Shown here in pieces: positions 16,270 to 24,604 of a stretch of 58,983 nucleotides of DNA. The position numbers and the translations under genes were made by a program. The stretch's first letter is position 1, and every line of letters begins with the position of its first letter. Source of the stretch: DATCYZ01 sp036526195 (GTDB lineage Bacteria; Pseudomonadota; Gammaproteobacteria; Burkholderiales; SG8-39); NCBI GenBank assembly GCA_036526195.1, contig DATCYZ010000119.1, positions 1-58,983 of the forward strand, written 5' to 3'. The notes below the pieces were generated by a model that was given only the letters and a program-made list of their open reading frames with translations, was not told the DNA's origin and searched no databases.

Positions 16270-17519
16270 CGGACCTTCTCCAGGATGGTGATCGCGCAGG
16301 CGGCCTCGTCGAAGCCCATGACGCCGCCGCCGTTCTCGGCAAGCGCGACGGTGGCGCCCTTTACCTGCCGTTCGCCCGCCTCGCCGCGCAACTGCAGGCA
16401 GAGTTCGTAAATCATCGACAGCCCGGTGGCGCCCACCGGATGGCCCTTGGAGACGAGGCCGCCGGAGGGGTTGATCGGCAACGATCCCTCGCGCGAGGAG
16501 GCGCCGGATTCGGCGAAGCGCCCGCCTTCGCCCTCGGGGCAAAAGCCGAGCATCTCCGACTGGTAGATCTCGCAGAACGAGGTGGCGTCATGCACTTCGG
16601 CGACATCGATGTCGGCCGCCTTCAGGCCGGCGCGCGCGTAGGCCTTGTCGGCGGCGATACGCGTCAGGCCCGGTTCGTCGAGCCGCCGGTACTTGCCGCC
16701 CGAGAGCACGCTGGCGCGGATCTTCACGGCGCGCGCGCGGGTTGCGGCAGGCAGCGAGGCGAGCATGTCCTCGGAGCAGACGATGGCAGCCGCCGCGCCG
16801 TCGCCGATCGGCGAGCACATGGAGCGGGTCAGCGGAAAGCTCACCGGCCGGTCCGCGAGCACCTCGTCCACCGACATCTCGAAGCGGTACTGCGCCTTCG
16901 GGTTCAGCGCGCCGTTGGCATGGTTCTTCGAGCAGGCGATCGCGATCTGGCGCTGCGTGGTGCCGTAGCGCTTCATGTGCCAGGCCGCCTGCATCGCGTA
17001 GGTATCCATGAACACGGTGCGCCCGGGCCCGGTCTCGAAGGGCTTGCCGGCCTCGCGCCCGGCCGCGGCGTAATACTCGTGCCACAGTTGCGGGTCGAGC
17101 TGGTCGATGCCGGTGGCGAAGATCTCCGGGAGGCGCTCGGGACGGTCCGGGCTGAACAGCTTCTCCAGTCCCACGGCAAGCGAGACCTGCGATTCGCCCG
17201 AGACCACGTCCTTCCACGCGCCGTGCAGCGCCTGCGAGGCGGTGGCGCAGCCGGATTCGACGTTGACGATCGGCACCCGCTCCGGGAACAGGCCTTCCTC
17301 GACCAGCGGCGTGAAGCACACCTGCCCGCGAATGCCGCCCTGCCCCCACTGCCCCATGCCGCAGTTGCCGAACCAGGCCTGCTCGATCTGCGCGCCGTCG
17401 GAGAGTCCGGCGTCGGCGAGCACCTGCATGTAGACCTCGCGCGTCAGTTCCTTGAACGACCGGTCGGCGTGCTTGCCGAAGCGCGTGCAGGCGGTGCCGA
17501 TGATCCAGGCCGAAGGCAT
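16266..17519 (-). CDS. Thiolase-superfamily protein, SCP2-thiolase type
   Basis: The 417-residue protein has the thiolase nucleophile in VESGCATASQAL (Cys91). The second motif EVHDATSFCEI has His310 and the C-terminal motif is GLVSKGHPVGATGL (His360). The sequence resembles the lipid-transfer/SCP2-type thiolases used in degradation of sterol side chains, aromatic acyl chains or branched acyl-CoAs rather than the classical biosynthetic AtoB type. It is cytosolic. It follows the dehalogenase-like gene by 90 bases and overlaps the P450 by four, placing it in the catabolic-looking operon. The acyl-CoA substrate is not predictable. Confidence 0.88.
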   Translation of the reverse strand: MPSAWIIGTACTRFGKHADRSFKELTREVYMQVLADAGLSDGAQIEQAWFGNCGMGQWGQGGIRGQVCFTPLVEEGLFPERVPIVNVESGCATASQALHGAWKDVVSGESQVSLAVGLEKLFSPDRPERLPEIFATGIDQLDPQLWHEYYAAAGREAGKPFETGPGRTVFMDTYAMQAAWHMKRYGTTQRQIAIACSKNHANGALNPKAQYRFEMSVDEVLADRPVSFPLTRSMCSPIGDGAAAAIVCSEDMLASLPAATRARAVKIRASVLSGGKYRRLDEPGLTRIAADKAYARAGLKAADIDVAEVHDATSFCEIYQSEMLGFCPEGEGGRFAESGASSREGSLPINPSGGLVSKGHPVGATGLSMIYELCLQLRGEAGERQVKGATVALAENGGGVMGFDEAACAITILEKVR

Positions 17520-17609
17520 GGCTGGATTATGGCCCAGGCCTGCGCGACAGGCCCGGGCCGGGCCGCGCAGCAGCGAAACAGCGCCGGAATCCGGCGCAAG
17601 GCCGGGGAT

Positions 17610-19799
17610 TCAGGCCTTGTCCGGCCCGTCGACCCGCGCCTCGGCGCCCGCGGCCCCCAGGGTCGGCGTCGGCGTGTAGTGCCCCGGCGGCGCCCCGCCC
17701 GCGGCCGCGCGCTTGCGTGCCTGTGCGGGCGTCTCGAGTTCCGCCCCGATCGCCAGCGCCGGCTTGCGCTCGAGCGGCACCGGCCCCTTCGCGTCCGGCG
17801 CCGGCATGCGGCTTGCCGGGTAGTAGGCAATCCGTTGCGTCTTCGCGTCGAACTTGCGCGCGGGGTCGATGTCGCGCCGGTTGGTGGCCTTCGCCTGCAC
17901 CGCGACGCCGTCGACCACCTCGTGGTCGAACCACCACTTCTTCACCGGGTTGCGCGCGCCGTTGCCGAGCCAGTCGTCCAGCGTGCGCGCGATCGGCACC
18001 AGCAGCGGCTTCATCCACATCGCGTGGAGGCCGAGCCAGCTCGCGGCGCGGGTGCCGAGCGCCCCGTCGGCGTCGACCACCTTGTTCAGCGGGCAGGTCT
18101 TCATGCAGCGCCCGCAGGCGGCGCCCTTCATGTTGGTGAGCCGGTAGCGGGTGCAGCGCTCGACGTCCGGCTTCCACATCTCGTAGCCGTTGAACATCAC
18201 CTTGTCGCCGAAGGGAATCGCGTCGCAGGGACACTCGCGCGCGCACTTCCAGCAGTTGTTGCAGAAGGTCTGCAGGCCGAAGTCGACCGGCCGGTCCACC
18301 TCCAGCGGCAGGTCGGTGGTCAGCACCACGGACTTGAAGCGCGGGCCGACGAAGGGATTGAGCACCAGTTCGCCGATGCGCGAGAGTTCGCCCAGCCCCG
18401 CCCAGAGCACCAGCGGGATCTGCAGCACGTCGCTGTCGGCATTGGTCTGGGCGCGCGCCGGGAAGCCCTCGCCGCGCAGCAACTCGCCCATCACGCCGGC
18501 GATCTCGGCGCCGCGCAGGTAGCCGCGCATCGACTGCGCGCCCGACACCCAGTCGTCGCCGCTCGCCCCCTCCATGGTCTCGTAGCCCTGGTCGATCAGC
18601 ATGACGATGGCGTAGCGGTGGTAGGGCTCGATCGGCGCGCCGGACTCACGGTGCGAGAACCAGGCGTAGCGCGGCACCTCGCAGATGCCGGTGAGGTCGG
18701 CGCCGAGGAAGTAGGACAGCGACTTGATGGCGCGCGCGTTCGCCGCCGGGTCCGAGAACCGCGCGTCACGTGCCCCGGCCACCGCGCCATCCTGCAGCGG
18801 CACCATCGAGCGGATCATGCGCAGTTGCGACAGCGACAGCGGCGTCTTGAACGAGAAGCGGGCGCGCTCCTTCTGCGCCTTCTCGCCGAGGTCGCCCTGC
18901 AGCGCGCGGTCGAAGAACGCCGCCCGCTTGGGCACGCGCGGCACCTCGTCGTCGAGGATCAGGGTGGTGGGACGCTCGACGCGGCGCACGGTTTCCATCG
19001 GGTAGCTGCCGAGGTGCGAGGCGCGCCCCGCGCGGCGGTTCCATTCGCGCCCAGAACGGGCGCCGGCCTGCCCCCACCAGAAGGCGAAGCCCTTCGCCTC
19101 GCGCAACGCGGCGGCGGCGAGCGGCAGGTCGCATTCGAGCGCGTACTCGGTGGACACCACGGCAAGCGAGAAGCGCGCACCCACATAGGGATTCTCGAGG
19201 GCGTCGCCAACCCGCACCGCCAGTCCCGCCAGCACCGCGAGGCGCCCGGCGTCGAGCCGCGCATGGCCGGGCACGTCGGCGCTGGCGGCGAAGCCCATGT
19301 TGCGCACATGCCCGGCAATGCACACCGCGATCTCGCCGGCGCGCAGTTCGGCCGCCGCCCGCTGGTTCGGCACGGCCCACGCGGCGGCAAGGTTGCCGGC
19401 CTCGGGCACGCGACCGTGCTCGACGAGGATCACCACAGCGAAGGCATGCGGTCGCTGCGCCACACCGCTGAGCCAGGCCGACTCCGGGATGCGGCAGATG
19501 CCGACCATGCTGGCATCCATGAAGAGCGCCGCGCCCTTGAGGTCCACCACGCGGCGCGCAAGGTCGTCTGGCACCGGGGCGCGCGCCGGCGCCGGGTCGG
19601 CCTCGGCCTGCTGCGCGAACAGGTCCCGGTAGCGGACCAGCGCCGCGCCGAGCAGCCCCTCGCCCGGGCTGGCGGCAGGCGCTGCGCGCGCCGGCCGCGC
19701 CGCCTCGGTGTCGATCAGCGCGGCGTCGCGCGCCAGCGTCTCGAGTGGGTAGAGCCCGAGGTGAAAGGGCCGGTCATGCGAGCGCGGGCGCAGGAACAC
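17610..19799 (-). CDS. Reductive dehalogenase-like corrinoid/iron-sulfur protein
   Basis: The 729-residue protein ends its catalytic region with two 4Fe-4S motifs: Cx2Cx2Cx3CP at Cys513/516/519/523, then Cys549 and CGRCMKTCP at Cys562/565/569. These are spaced as in RdhA proteins. The preceding stretch LGELSRIGELVLNPFVGPRF...TTDLPL is also RdhA-like. Residues about 18-235 repeat the plan of about 269-505 without the clusters, as in cytosolic respiration-independent dehalogenases with a degenerate N-terminal copy. No Tat signal or membrane anchor is seen, and no fused flavin/ferredoxin reductase domain. The start is a GTG 4 bases after the aldehyde dehydrogenase stop. QueG is a related fold but shorter. 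Actual dehalogenation is inferred, not shown. Confidence 0.8.
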   Translation of the reverse strand: MFLRPRSHDRPFHLGLYPLETLARDAALIDTEAARPARAAPAASPGEGLLGAALVRYRDLFAQQAEADPAPARAPVPDDLARRVVDLKGAALFMDASMVGICRIPESAWLSGVAQRPHAFAVVILVEHGRVPEAGNLAAAWAVPNQRAAAELRAGEIAVCIAGHVRNMGFAASADVPGHARLDAGRLAVLAGLAVRVGDALENPYVGARFSLAVVSTEYALECDLPLAAAALREAKGFAFWWGQAGARSGREWNRRAGRASHLGSYPMETVRRVERPTTLILDDEVPRVPKRAAFFDRALQGDLGEKAQKERARFSFKTPLSLSQLRMIRSMVPLQDGAVAGARDARFSDPAANARAIKSLSYFLGADLTGICEVPRYAWFSHRESGAPIEPYHRYAIVMLIDQGYETMEGASGDDWVSGAQSMRGYLRGAEIAGVMGELLRGEGFPARAQTNADSDVLQIPLVLWAGLGELSRIGELVLNPFVGPRFKSVVLTTDLPLEVDRPVDFGLQTFCNNCWKCARECPCDAIPFGDKVMFNGYEMWKPDVERCTRYRLTNMKGAACGRCMKTCPLNKVVDADGALGTRAASWLGLHAMWMKPLLVPIARTLDDWLGNGARNPVKKWWFDHEVVDGVAVQAKATNRRDIDPARKFDAKTQRIAYYPASRMPAPDAKGPVPLERKPALAIGAELETPAQARKRAAAGGAPPGHYTPTPTLGAAGAEARVDGPDKA

Positions 19800-19803
19800 G
19801 GCG

Positions 19804-21285
19804 TCAGAACGGGAACGCCGTGGCGCGATCCTGGATCGTGACCCACTGCCACTGCGTGAACTCGTCCCAGTTGGCGACCCCGCCGGTGCGCCCGCCGTTG
19901 CCCGAGGCGCCGGTGCCGCCGAAGGGCACCCAGGGCTCGTCGGCCACGGTCTGGTCGTTGATGTGGATGATGCCGGTGCGCAGCCGCGCGGTGAAATCCA
20001 TCGCGCGCTCGAGCGACTTGGTAATCACGCCGGCGGACAGGCCGTACTCCGAGGCATTGACGAGCGCGATGGCTTCTTCGTCGGAGTCGAAGGCAGAGAT
20101 CGCGATCACCGGCCCGAACACTTCCTCCTCGAGCACCCGCATGCCGGGCTTGACGTCCTCGAGCACCGTCGGCCGGTAGAACAGGCCGTCGTGCGTCCCG
20201 CCGGCACGCAGCACCGCGCCCTTGGCGATCGCATCCTTGACGATGCCGTCGACGCGCTCGAGCTGGCGCGCGTTGATCAGCGGGCCAAGCGCCACCTTGC
20301 CCCCAATCGGGTCGCCCACCGGCAGGTGTTTGGCTTTCTCCACCAGCCGCTCGGTGAGTTCGCGCGCGACGCTGCGGTGCGCCAGCACCGTGCCGGTAGC
20401 CATGCAGATCTGGCCCTGGTGCAGGTAGGCGCCCCAGGCCGCGCAGGAGGCGGCGACGTCGAGGTCGGCGTCGTCGAGCACGATGGTGGAATTCTTGCCG
20501 CCGAGCTCGAGCGTGACCTTCTTCAGGTTGCGGCTGGCAAGCTCGCCCACCTTGCGTCCCGCGGCGGTCGAACCGGTGAAGGAGATCATCTTCACGTCCG
20601 GGTCGCTGACCAGCGCCTCGCCGGTCGGCGCGCCCCCGGGCAGCACGTGCAGCAGGCCCGCGGGCAGCCCCGCGGCCTCGAAGATGCGCGCGAGGATGAA
20701 GCCGCCGGTCACCGGGGTCTGGGGATCGGGCTTCAGGATCACCGCGTTGCCGAGTGCCAGCGCGGGTGCCACGGCGCGCGTGGACAGGATGAGCGGGAAA
20801 TTGAACGGCGAGATGACGCCGACCACGCCGTGCGGCACGCGGCGCGCGAAGCTCATGCGCTTCGGCCCCGAGGGCAGCATCACGCCCGGGGGTTGGGTGG
20901 CGATGGCGGCCGCCTCGATCAGGATCTCGGTGGCGAAATGCAGTTCCTTGTCCGCCTTCGGCGCGATGCCGCCGGTTTCGCGCATGATCCATGGACGCAG
21001 GCTGTCGGCATGCGCCTCGAGGAACTGCGCAGCGCGGCGCAGCACCGCGGCACGCTGGTCCGCCGGCGTCGCGGCCCATTGCGGCTGCGCCGCCTTCGCC
21101 GCGCGCGCGGCCTCGCGCACGTCCTCCGCGTCGGCGATGCCGACCTCGGTCAATACCGCGCCGGTGGCCGGCTCGATCACCTCGCGCGTGCCGCCTTTCG
21201 CCATCAGCCAGCGGCCGGTGAAGATCTTGCCCTTCCACGCGTTCTCCGCGGCAATCGTCACTGCAGTCGTCTGCTGTTCGGACAT
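19804..21285 (-). CDS. Aromatic-type aldehyde dehydrogenase
   Basis: The 493-residue NAD(P)-dependent aldehyde dehydrogenase has Asn162 in SPFNFPL, Glu260 in LELGGKN and the nucleophile Cys294 in GQICMATG. The C-terminal stretch INDQTVADEPWVPFGG...EFTQWQWVT resembles benzaldehyde and vanillin dehydrogenases, which turn aromatic aldehydes into acids. The ATG at 21285 has a purine-rich AAGGGGGGA seven bases upstream. The preceding livF frame runs into this gene with no stop, so a LivF-ALDH fusion is also encoded. It is followed after 4 bases by the dehalogenase-like gene. Confidence 0.9.
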   Translation of the reverse strand: MSEQQTTAVTIAAENAWKGKIFTGRWLMAKGGTREVIEPATGAVLTEVGIADAEDVREAARAAKAAQPQWAATPADQRAAVLRRAAQFLEAHADSLRPWIMRETGGIAPKADKELHFATEILIEAAAIATQPPGVMLPSGPKRMSFARRVPHGVVGVISPFNFPLILSTRAVAPALALGNAVILKPDPQTPVTGGFILARIFEAAGLPAGLLHVLPGGAPTGEALVSDPDVKMISFTGSTAAGRKVGELASRNLKKVTLELGGKNSTIVLDDADLDVAASCAAWGAYLHQGQICMATGTVLAHRSVARELTERLVEKAKHLPVGDPIGGKVALGPLINARQLERVDGIVKDAIAKGAVLRAGGTHDGLFYRPTVLEDVKPGMRVLEEEVFGPVIAISAFDSDEEAIALVNASEYGLSAGVITKSLERAMDFTARLRTGIIHINDQTVADEPWVPFGGTGASGNGGRTGGVANWDEFTQWQWVTIQDRATAFPF

Positions 21286-22029
21286 GAACAATCCCCCCTT
21301 CCAGGTGAGTTCACCCGGCGCACTTTGCGCGCCGAGGTAGGCGGCGCGCAAGCGCTCCGACTTGAGAAGCTTTCCGGCGGCGCCCTTCATCACCACGGCG
21401 CCGCGCTCGATGACATAGGCGCCGTCGGCGATCGCCAGCGCCTTGGCGATGTTCTGTTCGACCAGCAGCACGGTGACGCCCTCGTCGCGGATGCGGCGCA
21501 CGATGGCAAGCAGTTCGTCGACCATTTTCGGCGCGAGGCCGAGCGAGGGCTCATCGAGCATCAGGAGCTTCGGCCGGCCCATCAGCGCGCGGCCCACGGC
21601 CAGCATCTGCTGCTCGCCGCCCGACATCGTGCCGGCGAGCTGGCTGCGACGCTCGGCGAGGCGCGGAAAGAACGCAAACGCCTGCTCGAGCCGGTCGGCG
21701 CGCTCGCCGCGCGGCGCGAGGTAGGCGCCGAGCTCGAGGTTCTCGAGCACGCTCATCTGCGGAAACAGCTGGCGGCCCTCGGGCACCTGCGCGAGGCCGC
21801 GCGCCACGATCGCCGACGGGCGCGCGGGCAGCGTTTCGCCGTCGAACAGCACCTCGCCGCTGCGCGGGATCAGGCCCGAGACGGCGCGCAGCAGGGTGCT
21901 CTTGCCGGCGCCGTTGGGGCCCACCACCACCGTAAGTTCGCCCACCGGCGCCTCGAGTTCGATGTTCTCGAGCACGCGCATGCCGCCGTAGCCGGCCGAC
22001 AGCCCCCGGATCACCAGGCCGGCGCTCAT
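21286..22029 (-). CDS. livF: Branched-chain/aromatic-type ABC transporter ATPase LivF, lacking its own stop codon
   Basis: The ABC ATPase has Walker A GPNGAGKST (residues 37-45), signature MSGGEQQ (135-141), Walker B LLMLDEPSLGL and the H-loop region LLVEQN. It is the LivF-type energy subunit of a branched-chain amino acid-like importer. LivF proteins usually end near AYLG, here at about residue 233. The frame then continues through a 15-residue linker straight into the aldehyde dehydrogenase start with no stop codon. The coordinates therefore give only the LivF part (248 codons). It may be a true fusion, or translation may restart at the downstream ATG. It overlaps livG by four bases. Confidence 0.85.
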
Positions 22030-22781
22030 GCCGCCACCTTCGCCGCTTCGCCTTCCTCGCCGAGGTAGGCCTCGATCACCGCGGAATCCTTCGCCACCGC
22101 GCGCGGGTCGCCGTCGGCGATCTTGCGGCCCTGGTGCAGCACCGCGACGCGCTCGACATAATCCATCAGCACGCGCACCGCATGCTCGATCCAGATCACC
22201 GCCACGCCGAGCTCATCGCGCACGCGGCGGATCAGTTGCGCCGTCAGTTCCACCTCGGCATGGGTCAGGCCCGCGGCCACCTCGTCGAGCAGCAGCACGC
22301 GCGGGCGCGCGCCCAGCGCCATGCCGATCTCGAGCAGGCGCTGGCGCGCCGGCGTCAACGCCCCCGCCGGCGTGTCGCGCGCATCGGCCAGGTCGAGGAA
22401 GCCGAGGATGGCGTCGGCGTCGTCGAAGGCGTCGTGGGCGTGGCTGCGCGTGCGCCCGGCGAACTCCAGCGCGAAGCGCACGTTCTCGCGCGCCGCCATG
22501 TCGCGGAACACGCGCGGGGTCTGGAAGGTGCGCGCCACGCCATGCGCGGCATACACGTGCGGCGCGCGCCCGGTGAGGTCGTCGCCGGCCACCACCAGGC
22601 GGCCCTCGGTCGGCACGAGCACGCCCGAGAGCGTGTGGAAGAAGGTCGTCTTGCCGGCGCCGTTCGGCCCGATCACGCCCACCAGTTCGCCGGCGCGCAC
22701 CTCGAGATCGACCGCGTCGACCGCGACCAGCCCGCCGAAGCGCACGCTGATGCCGCGCGCGGAGAGCAGCGCCTCAGGCAC
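22026..22781 (-). CDS. livG: Branched-chain/aromatic-type ABC transporter ATPase LivG
   Basis: LivG-type ATPase of the importer, 251 residues from the GTG at 22781. It has Walker A GPNGAGKT, a Q-loop in ARTFQTPRVF, Walker B VLLLDEVAAGL and the switch His in VIWIEH. The ABC signature is unusual: LTPARQRLLEIG where LSGGQ-like sequence is expected. I chose the GTG that overlaps the livM stop by 8 bases. An earlier start at 22814 would lie inside livM and add 11 unlikely residues. It overlaps livF by four bases at the other end. Confidence 0.88.
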   Translation of the reverse strand: MPEALLSARGISVRFGGLVAVDAVDLEVRAGELVGVIGPNGAGKTTFFHTLSGVLVPTEGRLVVAGDDLTGRAPHVYAAHGVARTFQTPRVFRDMAARENVRFALEFAGRTRSHAHDAFDDADAILGFLDLADARDTPAGALTPARQRLLEIGMALGARPRVLLLDEVAAGLTHAEVELTAQLIRRVRDELGVAVIWIEHAVRVLMDYVERVAVLHQGRKIADGDPRAVAKDSAVIEAYLGEEGEAAKVAA

Positions 22782-23685
22782 GGACCCGCTTCCAGCGCGT
22801 GAGAAGCGAGGCAAACCCGCCCGGCAGGTACAGCACCAGCACGATCAGCAGCGCGCCGAGCATGACCAGGAACGCATAGGGGAACTGCAGGCGCAGGAAC
22901 TCGGTGAGCAGGCTGAAGAACACCGACGAGACCAGCGGCCCGATGAGCGTGTGCGCGCCGCCCACCATCGAGATCAGCACCGTCTGGAAGCTGATGAAGG
23001 GATTGAACACCGACAGCGGCTCGATGTAGGTCCAGCGCACCGCCATGGCGGCGCCGAGCGCGCCGGCAAACGCCGCCGACAGGCTGAAGGCGAGGATCTT
23101 CACCCGCCGCGTGTTGACCCCGAGCGTCTGCGCGCGCTCTTCGTCGGCACCGATGCCGGAGAGCGCGAGCCCGAGCCGGCTCGCGCGCACAGCGATCGAG
23201 GCCGCCACCGCCGCCAGCGTGACCGCGAGCACGGTGAGGAAGATGGTCTCGCCGGCCGGCGGCGCGCTGATCACGCGGCCGACCGTGTGCGCCCAGGTCT
23301 TCTCGAAATGGGTGATCGCGTGCAGCACCAACTCGCCCAGGCCGAAGGTCACCACCGCGAAATAGGCGCCGCGCAGGTGCAGCACCGCGGCGCCGATCAG
23401 CGCGGCAAACAGCCCGGCGACGGCGGCGCCGACCAGCACGGCCACGCCGTAGGGCATCGACTCCAGCCCCCAGGCGGTGACATAGGCGCCAAGGCCGAAG
23501 AAGGCGGAGGTGGCGAGCGACAGGTAATGGGTCGGCCCGCAGAACATCGACCAGCTCACCGCCAGCCCCGCGAACATCAGGCAGGAAAGCGCGAGCGAAA
23601 GCCAGAAATCCGGCAGCAGCCAGGGCAGCGTGGCGAGCCCCGCGCCGACGGCCAGGGTGATGACCAGCGAACGGCGCGCGCTCAT
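22774..23685 (-). CDS. livM: Branched-chain/aromatic-type ABC transporter permease LivM
   Basis: The 303-residue polytopic inner-membrane permease has eight to ten hydrophobic segments. The LivM-type motif HLRGAYFAVVTFGLGELV lies in the middle and the cytoplasmic loop SGIGADEERAQTLGVNTRRVKI, an EAA-like contact site for the ATPases, follows. The family imports branched-chain amino acids, urea or aromatic acids. The ATG overlaps the livH stop by four bases, and its own stop overlaps livG. Confidence 0.9.
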   Translation of the reverse strand: MSARRSLVITLAVGAGLATLPWLLPDFWLSLALSCLMFAGLAVSWSMFCGPTHYLSLATSAFFGLGAYVTAWGLESMPYGVAVLVGAAVAGLFAALIGAAVLHLRGAYFAVVTFGLGELVLHAITHFEKTWAHTVGRVISAPPAGETIFLTVLAVTLAAVAASIAVRASRLGLALSGIGADEERAQTLGVNTRRVKILAFSLSAAFAGALGAAMAVRWTYIEPLSVFNPFISFQTVLISMVGGAHTLIGPLVSSVFFSLLTEFLRLQFPYAFLVMLGALLIVLVLYLPGGFASLLTRWKRVRA

Positions 23686-24551
23686 CGCGCGAACAGTCCG
23701 CGCGGGCGTGCGAGCAGCACCGCGATCAGCACGCTGTAGGAGAGCAGCATCTTCAGCGACGGGCTGGTGAAGTGCATGCCGAAGGCCTCGACCAGCCCGA
23801 GCAGGAACCCGCCGGCGAGGCTGCCTGCGGCGCTGCCCAGCCCGCCGAGCGTGATGACGATGAGCGCCGTCACCGTGTAGGGCTCACCCATCGAGGGGGA
23901 GATTTCGTAGACCATCGAGAGCAGCCCGCCGGCCACGCCGGCCAGCGCCAGTCCTGCACCGAAGACCACCGGATGCAGGGTCGCGGTGTCGACGCCGACC
24001 AGTTGCGCGCCGGAGGGCGATTGCATCATGGCGCGCACCGCCTTGCCGATCATGGTGAAGCGCAGCACCGCGAGCAGCGCGAGGCTCGCGCCGACGGCAA
24101 AGGCGAAGATGGTGAGGCGGTTCGCCATGAAGCGCGCGCCGCCGATCTCGACGGTCTCGGCGAGGAAGGTGTAGCCACGCAGGTCCGCGCCCCACTTCAT
24201 GTAGACCAGGTTCTGCACCAGGTACATGAGGCCGAAGCCGACCAGCAGGCTCCTCGCCTCGATCACCTCGACCGTGGGTGCGGTCTGCGTGATGCGGCGA
24301 AAGCACAGGCGATACACCACGAGGCCGAGCACGAAGAGCGTTGCCGCGACCACCGGCATGAACACGAGCGGGTTCACCTGAAGCGTGGTGTGCCCGAGCC
24401 AGGTGAGGTAGGCGCCGAGCATCAGGAACTCGCCGTGCGAGATGTTCATGATGCGCATCAGCCCGTACTGCAGGTTGAGGCCGAGCGCGACCACGGCGTA
24501 GATCCCGCCGGTGATCAGCCCGCCTGCCGCGAGTTCGAGCCAGAAGCCCAT
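23682..24551 (-). CDS. livH: Branched-chain/aromatic-type ABC transporter permease LivH
   Basis: The 289-residue membrane permease is of LivH type. It begins with GGLITGGIYAVVALGLNLQYGLMRIMNISHGEFLMLGAYL, typical of the first two membrane segments. It also contains the EAA-like loop MMQSPSGAQLVGVDTATLH before the last segments. It pairs with LivM in the membrane. It starts 53 bases after the binding-protein gene and overlaps livM by four bases. Confidence 0.9.
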   Translation of the reverse strand: MGFWLELAAGGLITGGIYAVVALGLNLQYGLMRIMNISHGEFLMLGAYLTWLGHTTLQVNPLVFMPVVAATLFVLGLVVYRLCFRRITQTAPTVEVIEARSLLVGFGLMYLVQNLVYMKWGADLRGYTFLAETVEIGGARFMANRLTIFAFAVGASLALLAVLRFTMIGKAVRAMMQSPSGAQLVGVDTATLHPVVFGAGLALAGVAGGLLSMVYEISPSMGEPYTVTALIVITLGGLGSAAGSLAGGFLLGLVEAFGMHFTSPSLKMLLSYSVLIAVLLARPRGLFAR

Positions 24552-24604
24552 GAGACGAAAAGGCCCCGCGGCGCGCGCCGCGGGGCCCGGATCAGGACCT
24601 CAGC

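Noticed and set aside
17610..19799. Dehalogenase-like gene as epoxyqueuosine reductase QueG, given queC in the window
   Set aside because: QueG shares the fold but is much shorter and lacks the N-terminal duplicated half; queC lies about 16 kb away in an unrelated operon.
16440..19841. A 1133-codon plus-strand open frame opposite the thiolase and dehalogenase-like genes
   Set aside because: Its sequence is rich in Arg, Ala, Gly, His and Val with no domain or signal, as expected from an antisense shadow of high-GC genes; the minus-strand proteins have clear motifs.
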